From positions 1 through 12,927 of the forward strand of contig DAOVFD010000019.1 of assembly GCA_030668565.1 (NCBI GenBank): 12,927 nucleotides of DNA, read 5' to 3'. This document shows, piece after piece, positions 1 to 6,809 of the stretch. The position numbers and the translations under genes were made by a program. The stretch's first letter is position 1. Each line of letters opens with the position of its first letter. This DNA is from Microcaldota archaeon (GTDB lineage: Archaea; Micrarchaeota; Micrarchaeia; Anstonellales; Bilamarchaeaceae). Under the pieces are notes generated by a model. It was not told where the DNA came from. It saw only the letters and a program-made list of their open reading frames with translations, and did no database searches.

Positions 1-627
1 GACCCGTCCCAGATTTCCATGGTTTCTTTTACGATGCCCAAAGCGGCTTTTGAGGAATATAGCATACCTGAAGACATGAGGATAGGGATAAATATAAGCC
101 AGCTTGCGAGCGTTCTGTCACGAGGCAAGAAAGGAGAAAAGGCAGAAATGGGTATGGAAGAAGGCAGATTAATCCTGAAGTTCTATGCCGACAAGAGAAG
201 AAAGACATTCAAGGTCCCACTCATAGAGACCGGCGAGAGACTTCAGAAGGAACCAAAAATAGAATTCAAAACCCACGTGAAAATAAGGGCGGATGCATTG
301 AAAGAAGCATTAAAAGATGCCAAGCTCGTGAGTTCCCACGTGCGGCTTGTGCTTGACCCCAAGCAGTTCATTATCGAGGTTCGCGGGGACAGCGGCGACG
401 TGAGGGAGGAGTTCGAACTTGGAGGAAGCGAAGTCACAGAAATAAAAACGGATAAGGGCGCAAGGGCAACGTTCCCGCTCCAGTATCTTGAGGATATGAT
501 AAAGGCCACAAATGCCAGTTCTGACATACTGCTTAATCTCGAAACAGACAAACCCATGAGGATGGAATACAATATTGAGGGCGCAAAGATCGTGTACTAT
601 CTTGCACCACGTATTGAAACAGAATAA
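1..627 (+). CDS. pcn: DNA polymerase sliding clamp PCNA (5' end missing)
   Basis: Sliding clamp that encircles DNA and tethers polymerase, FEN1, ligase and other replication and repair proteins. The reading frame is open from base 1. The first visible residues, DPSQISMVSF, match the conserved first-domain segment (usually AMDPS) of archaeal PCNA, so the ATG at base 19 is internal and the gene begins before the window. About 208 residues are visible; the family is about 245 long, so roughly the first 40 are missing. Family landmarks are the acidic-basic inter-domain region, the IDKG-like TDKGARATFPLQYLEDMIKA segment of domain 2, and the classic ending YYLAPRIE. The frame ends with TAA at 625-627. 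Identity is firm; the true start cannot be seen. Confidence 0.95.
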   Translation, partial: DPSQISMVSFTMPKAAFEEYSIPEDMRIGINISQLASVLSRGKKGEKAEMGMEEGRLILKFYADKRRKTFKVPLIETGERLQKEPKIEFKTHVKIRADALKEALKDAKLVSSHVRLVLDPKQFIIEVRGDSGDVREEFELGGSEVTEIKTDKGARATFPLQYLEDMIKATNASSDILLNLETDKPMRMEYNIEGAKIVYYLAPRIETE

Positions 628-661
628 TCAGCCCAAAGTGCTAAATTCTGTGACGATACAC

Positions 662-672
662 ATATTTTTAAA
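662..672 (+). promoter_or_regulatory. TATA-like box for the kinase-like gene
   Basis: The stretch ATATTTTTAAA is a typical archaeal TATA element. Transcription would begin about 25 nt downstream, near 694. The box abuts the ATG at 672, so that ATG would not be in the transcript. This favours a start at 714 or 726 for the gene that follows. Confidence 0.5.
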
Positions 673-713
673 TGCTATCCGCCATATTATATGACATTAC
701 ACAATCGGGAGTT

Positions 714-1607
714 ATGGTAATAAAAATGAAAAAATGCGGTTATAAAGATAATCATCTTCCTCCAGAGGGCGAGAGGCGGGAAGAGATAAACGAGGCAAAG
801 TCCGAGGATGTAACTCTCCCTTTGTTCTCCAAAGAGGTGCCCGTATCCTCAAGTAAATACGAGGCAAACGGCAATGTGGTCGTGGAGTATTCATGGAAGG
901 AGAGCAGGGGTCCTAGCATAAAAATAAAGAAGCTGGTTTACAAGAAAGAGGAGGACCTTAGAAATCTCCACAGGATTCACAGAAAGGACGGCTGTGACCG
1001 GCTTTCGGTAGTTCTGAACGGAAAAACGTACATCCTCAGGAAGACTCTTGGTACGATAGCGCAGGCACTTTACAACGCTTCCGGAAAGATAAAGGCTTCT
1101 CTTGAAAGGATAGTCGGCTACTTACAAACACTTTTTGGAAACTATTATGTGATATCCGCAGTTGAGGATGCTGCCTGGTCGTTCGACAGGGAAATAGCAT
1201 TCGGCGGAATAAGTTACATGGAACTTGAAAATCTGGAAGCCCCCCACAGGAAAAGACTGCTTGACCTGATAGTTGAAAACCTATCCAAGCTTCACTCAAA
1301 AAACATCGTGCTCGGCGGCTTTACTCTCAGGAATGTTCTTGTTTCTGATAGCGGCCTTACATTTACGGACCTCAGAAACATGAGAGTTTCAAGGAAGAAG
1401 CCATTCCTGGTCAGCGAATTCAGGGATATAATAAAGTATCTTTCCTCAGTTGGCGTACTGGAAAAGGAGGATGTGGATTGTGCAGTTACCTACTATTCCT
1501 CTGAAAATGAGCAGAGCTGCAGGGAATGGTATTGTGAAAATTTCAGGAAAGAGCCTTCTGATGAAATGGAAATTGCAACAAAATTAGAGAAGGATATTCT
1601 TGGCTAG
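714..1607 (+). CDS. Protein-kinase-fold protein, probable pseudokinase
   Basis: Resembles the RIO/Bud32 and lipopolysaccharide-kinase branch of the kinase fold. From the ATG at 714 it has 297 residues. A strand with YILRK (Lys about 110) could be the ATP-anchoring lysine. SYMELENL looks like the hinge. The helix ending LSKLHSKNIV leads into LGGFTLRNVLV (about 200-210), which aligns with the catalytic loop HGDLTTSNIL. The Asn and hydrophobic frame are kept, but His and the catalytic Asp are replaced by Leu and Gly (L-G-G). TDLR (Asp about 219) stands in for DFG. Loss of the Asp predicts weak or no phosphotransfer. The first 90 residues are charged and not recognised. An in-frame ATG at 672 overlaps the TATA box; ATG 726 is a further alternative. 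Its stop codon shares CTAG with rad50. The fold call is fair; the role is unknown. Confidence 0.75.
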   Translation: MVIKMKKCGYKDNHLPPEGERREEINEAKSEDVTLPLFSKEVPVSSSKYEANGNVVVEYSWKESRGPSIKIKKLVYKKEEDLRNLHRIHRKDGCDRLSVVLNGKTYILRKTLGTIAQALYNASGKIKASLERIVGYLQTLFGNYYVISAVEDAAWSFDREIAFGGISYMELENLEAPHRKRLLDLIVENLSKLHSKNIVLGGFTLRNVLVSDSGLTFTDLRNMRVSRKKPFLVSEFRDIIKYLSSVGVLEKEDVDCAVTYYSSENEQSCREWYCENFRKEPSDEMEIATKLEKDILG

Positions 1608-3904
1608 ATGTTTTCTATTTCCGTAGGTCCATCTGCTTCTTTTGTCCTCTTCAATCTGTAGCTGGTTGCAAAGTCTGCACCTATAAGCCCTTCTTCATGT
1701 GTTATGACAAAAGTCTGTCTTACCACCTGCGGAACCTTTAACTGCAGTGTCTCAGACAGGAGCGTTATGGTTTCCCTGTCAAGATTGTGTGTCGGCTCGT
1801 CAAGTATCAGCCAACTGAGATTAGGTGTTAGCACGGTGGCAAGCGCAACTCTTAATGTAAGCGCAGCACATGCCCTTTCCCCCCCGCTTGCGACAGTTTC
1901 AAGAGATTTCCATTCCCCTCTCTCATGTACCTGGAATATGTAATCCTTTTCTGTAACCTCAAGCCTGACCGCGCTGTAGTTCCGGTAAGGGTAGAATATC
2001 TCCCATATTTCGTTCATAGCGGCATTTATGGCCTCTATCAGATTTTTTCTGAGTGTAACCTGGGTGTCAAGCAGCGCATTCCTGTAAATTTTCAGTTCCT
2101 CCGAAAGTTTTGAGAGTCTTGTCACCGTTTCTTCATTTTCCTTGATTTCTTTCATCCTTTTTTCCAGTTCATCCGCCATTTCCTGCGTCATCCTGAGTTG
2201 TTTTTCGGTTGCATCCTTTTCTGATTCTTTTTTTTGCTTTTTCAGCTTTACTCTCTCAAGCGTTTCTCTTACTTTCTCGTAATCTTTTTCGTCATACTTT
2301 ATTTTTCCTTTTTCTTCTTCAAACCCTTTTTCTTTTTCCAGAAGCAGTGCCAGGCTCCTTTTCTTCTCCATGGTCCTGCCGTATTTTTCAACCATAATTG
2401 CCATTTTTTCGGAGCTACCTCTTTTTTCCACCAGTTCCTTTCCATTAATGGATGTCTCTTTTTCTATTCCTGAGATTTCGGCCCCGATCTTCTTCTTTTC
2501 ATTTTCAAGTTCTCCCGGAGCCTTTAGTTCTTTTTCATAACCATCTCTCTTTTCAATGGCAAACTCTATTTTTTTCAGCCTTGTTTTCAGGGAATCTATC
2601 TTATCTTTTGTCTCGGGTAATTTGGAATCTATATTCTTTATCCGCCCCCTGTTTTTTTCTATCAGTGCATTCTTCTCATTTTTTACATGCCCTATCCCTT
2701 TTTCATCAAGGCGTGTTCCACAAAGAGGGCAATTCGCCATTCCCGGCTTTATTTTTCCGAGAAACTCTTTTACCTCTGTCATTTCACTTTCGAGTGCTTT
2801 TCTTTCTGAATTAAGTTTCAGGGATTCTTCTTCAAGTAATTTCAGTTCTTTCTGGTACTCATCCGCTGTTTTCTTCGCCAGCAGGGTCTTCAGCGCATTA
2901 CCCAGTTTCTCTATTCTCTGTTTTTTGTCCTCTTCATCTTTCAGCTGCGCATCAAGCGAACCCATCCCCTTTGACAGTCTGGATTTTTCTGTTTCAAGTG
3001 CCTGACTCTTCTTCTCCAGCTCAGCCAGCTTCCTGCCAAGCTGCTCCATTTCGTCCTTTGTTTTATTGTAAAGTTCCCCAGTGACATTAGGGTCTATATC
3101 ACCAGTTATACTTTCTATCATTCCCTTTGTCCGTGTTAGCTCCCTGATAAGGTTTTCGTATTTTTCTTTCTTTTTCCTGAGACTCCAGTATTCCATCTCA
3201 CTTTCTTTTACTTTCTTGGACTCTTCCTGGTATTCCGCCACCACTTTTTCCAGCCTTGATTTAAGTCCGAGGATATCCTTTTCATATTTCCCGAGTTTCT
3301 CCCTTATCTCGACAACTAGTTTCAAATCATACTTTTCCTGCAACAGCTTCCTGTTCGATTCTATCCTGTTTATTACTGATATGATGTTCGCCCTTGCATT
3401 TCCGAATCTGTCAAGACCAAGCAGTCTGTCTATCTCCTCCTTCCGTCTTCTGGGATCGAGAGTAAGGAAATAATCGATATTGTTCTGCTCGGAGTAGATG
3501 GCCCTTGTAAAAAGGTCATAATCAACACCCAACAACTGCTCAACATAAGATGTTACTGCAGTGGGCCCGGAATCTATGAGAGAACCATCCCTGAATATTT
3601 CAGAGGAGCTCGAAGCCCTGGTTTTGGCTTTCTTTATCTTTCTCTCCACCCTGTAAATATTTCCATTCCATTTCATATCCAGAATTACGGTTGCCGAATC
3701 CTCATTATGCCTGATTATATTCTCAAGCTTAAGCCTCCGTCTCTCAAGCGCGGGAAAAGTTCCGAAAAGGGCAAAACTTATCCCGTCAAGTACTGCACTC
3801 TTTCCAGCACCCATTATTCCGACAAGAAGATTGGTGCCTTTGCCGAATTCCAGGGTGGTATCCTTATGCGAGCGCCAGTTTATCAGACGAATAGAGGTTA
3901 TCAT
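1604..3904 (-). CDS. rad50: Rad50 double-strand-break repair ATPase
   Basis: SMC-like ATPase that, with the Mre11 nuclease, tethers and processes broken DNA ends. It has 766 residues; archaeal Rad50 is usually longer (about 850-900), so the coiled coil is short. Visible parts: N-terminal ATPase half with P-loop GIMGAGKS (29-36); Q-loop region YSEQNNIDYFLTLDP; a long Lys/Glu-rich coiled coil from about 175 to 640; zinc hook CPLC (392-395) at its middle; ABC signature SGGE (673-676); Walker B LILDE (699-703) followed by PTHNLD; and the switch His in FVITHEE. The P-loop has Ile-Met where most Rad50 have Pro-Asn. The ATG at 3904 lacks a Shine-Dalgarno site. A TATA-like TTTTATCC (about 3927-3934, minus strand) would make it leaderless. 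No mre11 is adjacent. Confidence 0.95.
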   Translation of the reverse strand: MITSIRLINWRSHKDTTLEFGKGTNLLVGIMGAGKSAVLDGISFALFGTFPALERRRLKLENIIRHNEDSATVILDMKWNGNIYRVERKIKKAKTRASSSSEIFRDGSLIDSGPTAVTSYVEQLLGVDYDLFTRAIYSEQNNIDYFLTLDPRRRKEEIDRLLGLDRFGNARANIISVINRIESNRKLLQEKYDLKLVVEIREKLGKYEKDILGLKSRLEKVVAEYQEESKKVKESEMEYWSLRKKKEKYENLIRELTRTKGMIESITGDIDPNVTGELYNKTKDEMEQLGRKLAELEKKSQALETEKSRLSKGMGSLDAQLKDEEDKKQRIEKLGNALKTLLAKKTADEYQKELKLLEEESLKLNSERKALESEMTEVKEFLGKIKPGMANCPLCGTRLDEKGIGHVKNEKNALIEKNRGRIKNIDSKLPETKDKIDSLKTRLKKIEFAIEKRDGYEKELKAPGELENEKKKIGAEISGIEKETSINGKELVEKRGSSEKMAIMVEKYGRTMEKKRSLALLLEKEKGFEEEKGKIKYDEKDYEKVRETLERVKLKKQKKESEKDATEKQLRMTQEMADELEKRMKEIKENEETVTRLSKLSEELKIYRNALLDTQVTLRKNLIEAINAAMNEIWEIFYPYRNYSAVRLEVTEKDYIFQVHERGEWKSLETVASGGERACAALTLRVALATVLTPNLSWLILDEPTHNLDRETITLLSETLQLKVPQVVRQTFVITHEEGLIGADFATSYRLKRTKEADGPTEIENI

Positions 3905-3953
3905 TGTTTATCTATTGCAGGAAAAAGGATAAAAGAGGTATAGAATCGGCATG

Positions 3954-3960
3954 TTTATTA
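3954..3960 (+). promoter_or_regulatory. TATA-like box for the box C/D RNA
   Basis: TTTATTA lies about 28 nt before the C box at 3985, the spacing expected if transcription starts just before the guide RNA. The element is weak and AT-rich, so this is suggestive only. Confidence 0.35.
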
Positions 3961-3981
3961 AGTCCGAATGAGCAATTATAT

Positions 3982-4044
3982 TACGTGATGACAAAGGTGA
4001 TCTCCGAGCCTTCGGGCCATGACGATTGACGTGCGGTCTGATTG
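3982..4044 (+). ncRNA. Box C/D guide sRNA (2'-O-methylation guide)
   Basis: Elements in order: C box GTGATGA (3985-3991, perfect RUGAUGA); 12-nt guide (3992-4003); D' box CCGA (4004-4007, variant of CUGA); GCC-TTCG-GGC mini-hairpin (4008-4017); C' box TGACGA (4020-4025, variant of UGAUGA); 12-nt guide (4026-4037); D box CTGA (4038-4041, perfect). Archaeal C/D RNAs keep 12-nt guide spacing, and both guides here are exactly 12. The D guide TTGACGTGCGGT is complementary at 11 of 12 positions to the conserved 16S segment ACCGCCCGUCAA. By the fifth-nucleotide rule it points to C1402 (E. coli numbering). The D' guide contains AGGTGATC, complementary to the 16S 3' end (GGAUCACCU). The rRNA matches use remembered consensus sequence, not this organism's own rRNA. 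The RNA would work with L7Ae, Nop5 and fibrillarin. Confidence 0.78.
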
Positions 4045-4052
4045 AATAATAA

Positions 4053-4060
4053 TTTAAAAC
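4053..4060 (+). promoter_or_regulatory. TATA-like box for the small membrane protein
   Basis: TTTAAAAC lies about 30 nt before the ATG at 4089 and 12 bases after the D box of the guide RNA. It would start transcription near 4081, giving a very short leader. Confidence 0.45.
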
Positions 4061-4088
4061 TACTATTCGATTATTCTTTGGTGTTTTT

Positions 4089-4370
4089 ATGAAAGGAAAA
4101 TCAGTTACCACTACCTTCTTCACAGGATTAGGTGTTGGATTAGTAGCGGTAATATTTGGAATAATAGGCATCTTCCTATTTGCGATTATAGGTGCGCTTA
4201 TGGGGGCGGTGGCCGGTTTTTTAGTTCAGTTAACTCCCTGGCTCGGAGATACGGTGAAAGCAGGATTCAGTTCGATTTTTGAAGTTGAATCTCCTGACTT
4301 GGTTGCCATAGGTGCAATGCTTGGGTTCATAGCAGGATTCTTCAGGCAATGGGGTCACGGGCACGACTGA
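4089..4370 (+). CDS. Small glycine-rich membrane protein, unknown function
   Basis: A 93-residue protein that is mostly membrane-embedded. One long hydrophobic stretch runs from about 12 to 47 with closely spaced small residues (GLGVGLVA, GIIGIF, GALMGAVAGF), probably a helical hairpin with glycine-zipper packing. A further helix follows at about 70-86. The C-terminus is short and hydrophilic with QWGHGHD, a possible weak metal-binding end. The ATG has a GGTG site 5 nt upstream (4080-4083) and a TATA-like box. Its last 29 bases overlap the end of the convergent cysteine-cluster gene. No specific family is recognised. Start signals and composition support a real gene. Confidence 0.7.
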   Translation: MKGKSVTTTFFTGLGVGLVAVIFGIIGIFLFAIIGALMGAVAGFLVQLTPWLGDTVKAGFSSIFEVESPDLVAIGAMLGFIAGFFRQWGHGHD

Positions 4371-4842
4371 TTAGAAAATCTATACAATCTCTCTTTTTTC
4401 CTTTTTTCTTATTCCATTCCTTTACAATGGTTTTGTATCTTCGTAGTTCTTTCTTGTAATTACTAGGCATGTTTGTGCCTAAAACTCTGAATAGAAATGC
4501 AGAAGGAAAAGGACAGAGTTCCAGGTTGAACTTCCCATCGGTTTTTTCCGGATATGTTCTGCATACGGAAGGGGCAAATTCATGGATTCTGCACTTCTTT
4601 CCTTCAAGAAATATGCAGGGATGGGATTTGAGACAGAGTATATGCTCCTCAGGAAACCCGTTGTCATGAAATTCCAATACGGTATCATTATCGAAATTAA
4701 TCAGTCTCAACGGGTAGAGTATTACGAATTCCTCAGGCTTCTTCTTTGTTTTTTCCGAAATTCTGAGAACATCAAAAACAGTGACGCTGATGTAATGGTT
4801 TCTGCAGCATTCTGCAGAACAGAGTGAACATGGACCTAGCAT
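4342..4842 (-). CDS. YkgJ-type cysteine-cluster protein
   Basis: A 166-residue protein with the cysteine pattern of the YkgJ family (CxxCxxCC-type, PF03692), thought to bind zinc or an iron-sulfur cluster. N-terminal cysteines are at 5, 8, 12 and 13 (CSLCSAECC). More are at 70, 76, 84, 94 and 110 in the usual second block (CLKSHPCIF, KKCRIHEFAPSVCRTYP). The C-terminal 50 residues are basic and helical. The precise biochemical role of the family is not established. It starts 18 bases after the stop of mscS on the same strand, so co-transcription is possible. However, the gap is an almost pure U-tract on the transcript, and there is no Shine-Dalgarno site before the ATG at 4842. Its 3' end overlaps the convergent small membrane gene by 29 bases. 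Confidence 0.85.
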   Translation of the reverse strand: MLGPCSLCSAECCRNHYISVTVFDVLRISEKTKKKPEEFVILYPLRLINFDNDTVLEFHDNGFPEEHILCLKSHPCIFLEGKKCRIHEFAPSVCRTYPEKTDGKFNLELCPFPSAFLFRVLGTNMPSNYKKELRRYKTIVKEWNKKKGKKRDCIDFLISRARDPIA

Positions 4843-4860
4843 AAAAATAAAAGAAAAAAA
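4843..4860 (-). terminator. U-tract between mscS and the cysteine-cluster gene
   Basis: On the minus strand the 18 bases after the mscS stop read TTTTTTTCTTTTATTTTT, an oligo-T run of the kind archaeal RNA polymerase terminates on. It touches the ATG of the next gene, so it may act as a partial terminator or simply be an AT-rich spacer. Confidence 0.4.
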
Positions 4861-5934
4861 TTATTTTTTCAGGTAAACTGTTGTAGTCGGGAACGGAATT
4901 CCTATCTTTGTCTTGTTAAGCTCATTGTAAATCAAATCTGTTGCCTCAAGTTTTTTACCCCATGCCTCAGTGTAATCAGGAACCCAGAATCTGGCAACAC
5001 AACTAAGTGCGGAATCACCCATTTCAAGAAATTCCACAATAGGGGCACGTTTCTTGTTTATTCCTTCCATCTTTGCAAGTACTGGTTCAATAACTTTCTT
5101 CACTTTCTCAGGTTTTGTCCCGTATTCTACTCCAAACTTAACTGAAACCCTGAGAGATCTATCAGGCTGAACATAATTCTTTATCTTGGAATTCGCAATC
5201 TTTGAGTTCGGGACTATGATTATTTCATTATCAAATGTTCTAAGTCTTGTGCTTCTCAGACCGACATCCGCCACATTGCCAACCTCTCCGGAATCAAGGG
5301 CTATTCTGTCACCAACCTTGTACACCTTGTCCAGTAGGATTGATATCCCTCCGAATATGTTTGAAAGGCTGTCCTGTATTGCAAAAGAAATTGCCAAACC
5401 GGCGATACCAAGCCCTGCGATGAACGGAGTCACATCAACGCCCCATACCCCAAGTATCAGTATTATGCCGAAAATCCAGATGACAGCGCTGGTCGTTTTC
5501 CTAGCTATCGGCAGTATTTCATCATCTATTGTTGACTCGGTTCTTTCCGTTATTTTTTCAAACCCGTGAGTGTAGAAGATAGCGGCGGCTTTGAGTGCGT
5601 AAAATATTACCGTAAAATAAATGAGAGTGAGCAGTATCTTGGTGGTCATATCAAGCACAGCACCCCCCAAGTCGAGGAGCTGGGTGGAAATAAGGAGACC
5701 TGCCAGCACAATTAATCTGAATAAAGGGGTTCGTGCTTTATGAAGAAGTTCGTCATCCAGTTCGCTTTTCGTTCTTTTGGCTACTATCTCTATCACTAGC
5801 GATATGAAAATCATAGCTATCGAAGCAATTACGAATGAAGCTACTAACAGCACTACAGCAAAAAGAAACTGGTTTTCAGTTACGAATGAATATTCCCCTA
5901 AATAAATCGTTATCTGGTCAACATACTCCTGCAT
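4861..5934 (-). CDS. mscS: MscS-family mechanosensitive ion channel
   Basis: Membrane channel that opens under membrane tension to release solutes during osmotic downshock. It has 357 residues. Predicted membrane segments are about 22-50, 71-89, 98-121 and 147-166, then the pore helix 169-196 with the Gly/Ala-rich GLGIAGLAISFAIQDSLSNIFGG typical of MscS TM3. The cytoplasmic part follows with the beta domain (VYKVGDRIAL ... GEVGNV, TRLRTFDNEIIIVPNS) and the alpha/beta C-terminal domain ending in PFPTTTVYL. Residues 53-68 and 130-145 are similar (RTKSELDDELLHKAR and RTESTIDDEILPIAR), which suggests duplication of a helix-pair unit. A GGTG site (5943-5946) lies 8 nt before the ATG. It is transcribed divergently from the TauE/SafE-type gene. 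Confidence 0.93.
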   Translation of the reverse strand: MQEYVDQITIYLGEYSFVTENQFLFAVVLLVASFVIASIAMIFISLVIEIVAKRTKSELDDELLHKARTPLFRLIVLAGLLISTQLLDLGGAVLDMTTKILLTLIYFTVIFYALKAAAIFYTHGFEKITERTESTIDDEILPIARKTTSAVIWIFGIILILGVWGVDVTPFIAGLGIAGLAISFAIQDSLSNIFGGISILLDKVYKVGDRIALDSGEVGNVADVGLRSTRLRTFDNEIIIVPNSKIANSKIKNYVQPDRSLRVSVKFGVEYGTKPEKVKKVIEPVLAKMEGINKKRAPIVEFLEMGDSALSCVARFWVPDYTEAWGKKLEATDLIYNELNKTKIGIPFPTTTVYLKK

Positions 5935-5967
5935 ACTTTCCTCACCTTCATTGATATATATTCATTA

Positions 5968-5981
5968 ACTTTTTAAAGCCA
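5968..5981. promoter_or_regulatory. Shared divergent TATA region (mscS / TauE-SafE-type gene)
   Basis: ACTTTTTAAAG contains a symmetrical TTTAAA and can be read as a TATA box on both strands. To the right it lies about 27 nt before the GTG at 6001, as expected for a leaderless gene. To the left it would start transcription near 5948, leaving a short mscS leader that holds the GGTGAGG ribosome site. Confidence 0.5.
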
Positions 5982-6000
5982 AGGAAACCCAATATCCATT

Positions 6001-6783
6001 GTGGACCTATTAATACCAATAGTGTGTATTATATTCGGCCTTTTTGTAGGCATTGTTGCAAGCAGGTTCGGAATAGGCGGAGCCATAATAACAATACCGT
6101 TTTTCAGGATTGTTTTCGGTCTCTCAGGCCAGGCAGCGATAGCCACTGCATTGCCAATAACAATCCCAACGGCTCTTGCCGGTGCTTTTGTTTTTCATAA
6201 AAAGAAACTGATAAAGTACAAGACAGCCATAACAGCTGGTATTTTTGGTTCAATATTCTCTGTTTTCGGAGCGTATTTCACCACATTCTTTACTTCAAGC
6301 CAGTTGATGATACTTACCTCATTCATGTTCTTCGGACTCGCCTATATGATATCCCAGGAGAAAAAGAAAGAGGAAAAAGTCGAACCTGCTTCGTTGTTCA
6401 GAAAAGCCACAGCCTCAATATTTATCGGGTGCATTGCCGGTTTTGCCTCGGGATTCCTTGGGATAGGTGGAGGAGTTATTCTGGTTCCCCTACTTCTTGC
6501 AATAAGGCATATACCACTGAGAAGAGCAATCCCGACTTCTCTCGCAACAATGTCCATATATGCAATTCCAGGAGCGCTTGCACACTATTCACTCGGAAAC
6601 GTCAATACCGACCTGCTCGCGTTCGTTCTGATGGGTTCTATAATTGGGGCCCACCTAGGCGCTGAAAGGACCATAAGAATGGAAGAGAAACATCTGAAGG
6701 AAATGTTCGTTACGTTCCTGGTTTTCCTCGGAATTGTTCTTCTCGTTAATGAGTTGTTCCATATTCTAGGAATATTGAAATAA
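6001..6783 (+). CDS. TauE/SafE (TSUP) family membrane exporter
   Basis: Eight-helix inner-membrane transporter of the TauE/SafE family (formerly DUF81), whose studied members export sulfite, sulfoacetate or related organosulfur anions. The substrate here is not predictable. It has 260 residues, a normal length. The family's two-fold internal repeat is clear: GIGGAIITIPF at 24-34 and GIGGGVILVPLL at 154-165, each followed by a helix containing a conserved Ala-Thr-Ser/Ala-Leu-type segment (ATALPITIPTALAG and PTSLATMSIYAIPG). A charged cytoplasmic linker (about 119-135) joins the halves. It starts with GTG at 6001, probably leaderless, because there is no Shine-Dalgarno site and a TATA box lies about 27 nt upstream. 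It converges on radA with a 26-base gap. Confidence 0.9.
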   Translation: MDLLIPIVCIIFGLFVGIVASRFGIGGAIITIPFFRIVFGLSGQAAIATALPITIPTALAGAFVFHKKKLIKYKTAITAGIFGSIFSVFGAYFTTFFTSSQLMILTSFMFFGLAYMISQEKKKEEKVEPASLFRKATASIFIGCIAGFASGFLGIGGGVILVPLLLAIRHIPLRRAIPTSLATMSIYAIPGALAHYSLGNVNTDLLAFVLMGSIIGAHLGAERTIRMEEKHLKEMFVTFLVFLGIVLLVNELFHILGILK

Positions 6784-6797
6784 AAAAGAAAAAGTTT
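6781..6797 (-). terminator. Oligo-T terminator after radA
   Basis: Read on the minus strand, the segment just after the radA stop gives CTTTTTCTTTTTTA, a good archaeal termination signal. It overlaps the stop codon of the convergent exporter gene. Confidence 0.45.
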
Positions 6798-6809
6798 ACT
6801 CTTCGTGAA

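Noticed and set aside
2209..3473. Several long plus-strand frames rich in Phe, Ser and Leu opposite rad50
   Set aside because: They are the complement of Lys/Glu-rich coiled-coil codons (TTC/TTT/TCT repeats) and have no domains or start signals.
3908..4171. An 87-codon minus-strand frame across the rad50 - membrane gene gap
   Set aside because: It lies opposite the guide RNA and the small membrane gene, has no ribosome site and an unlikely composition.
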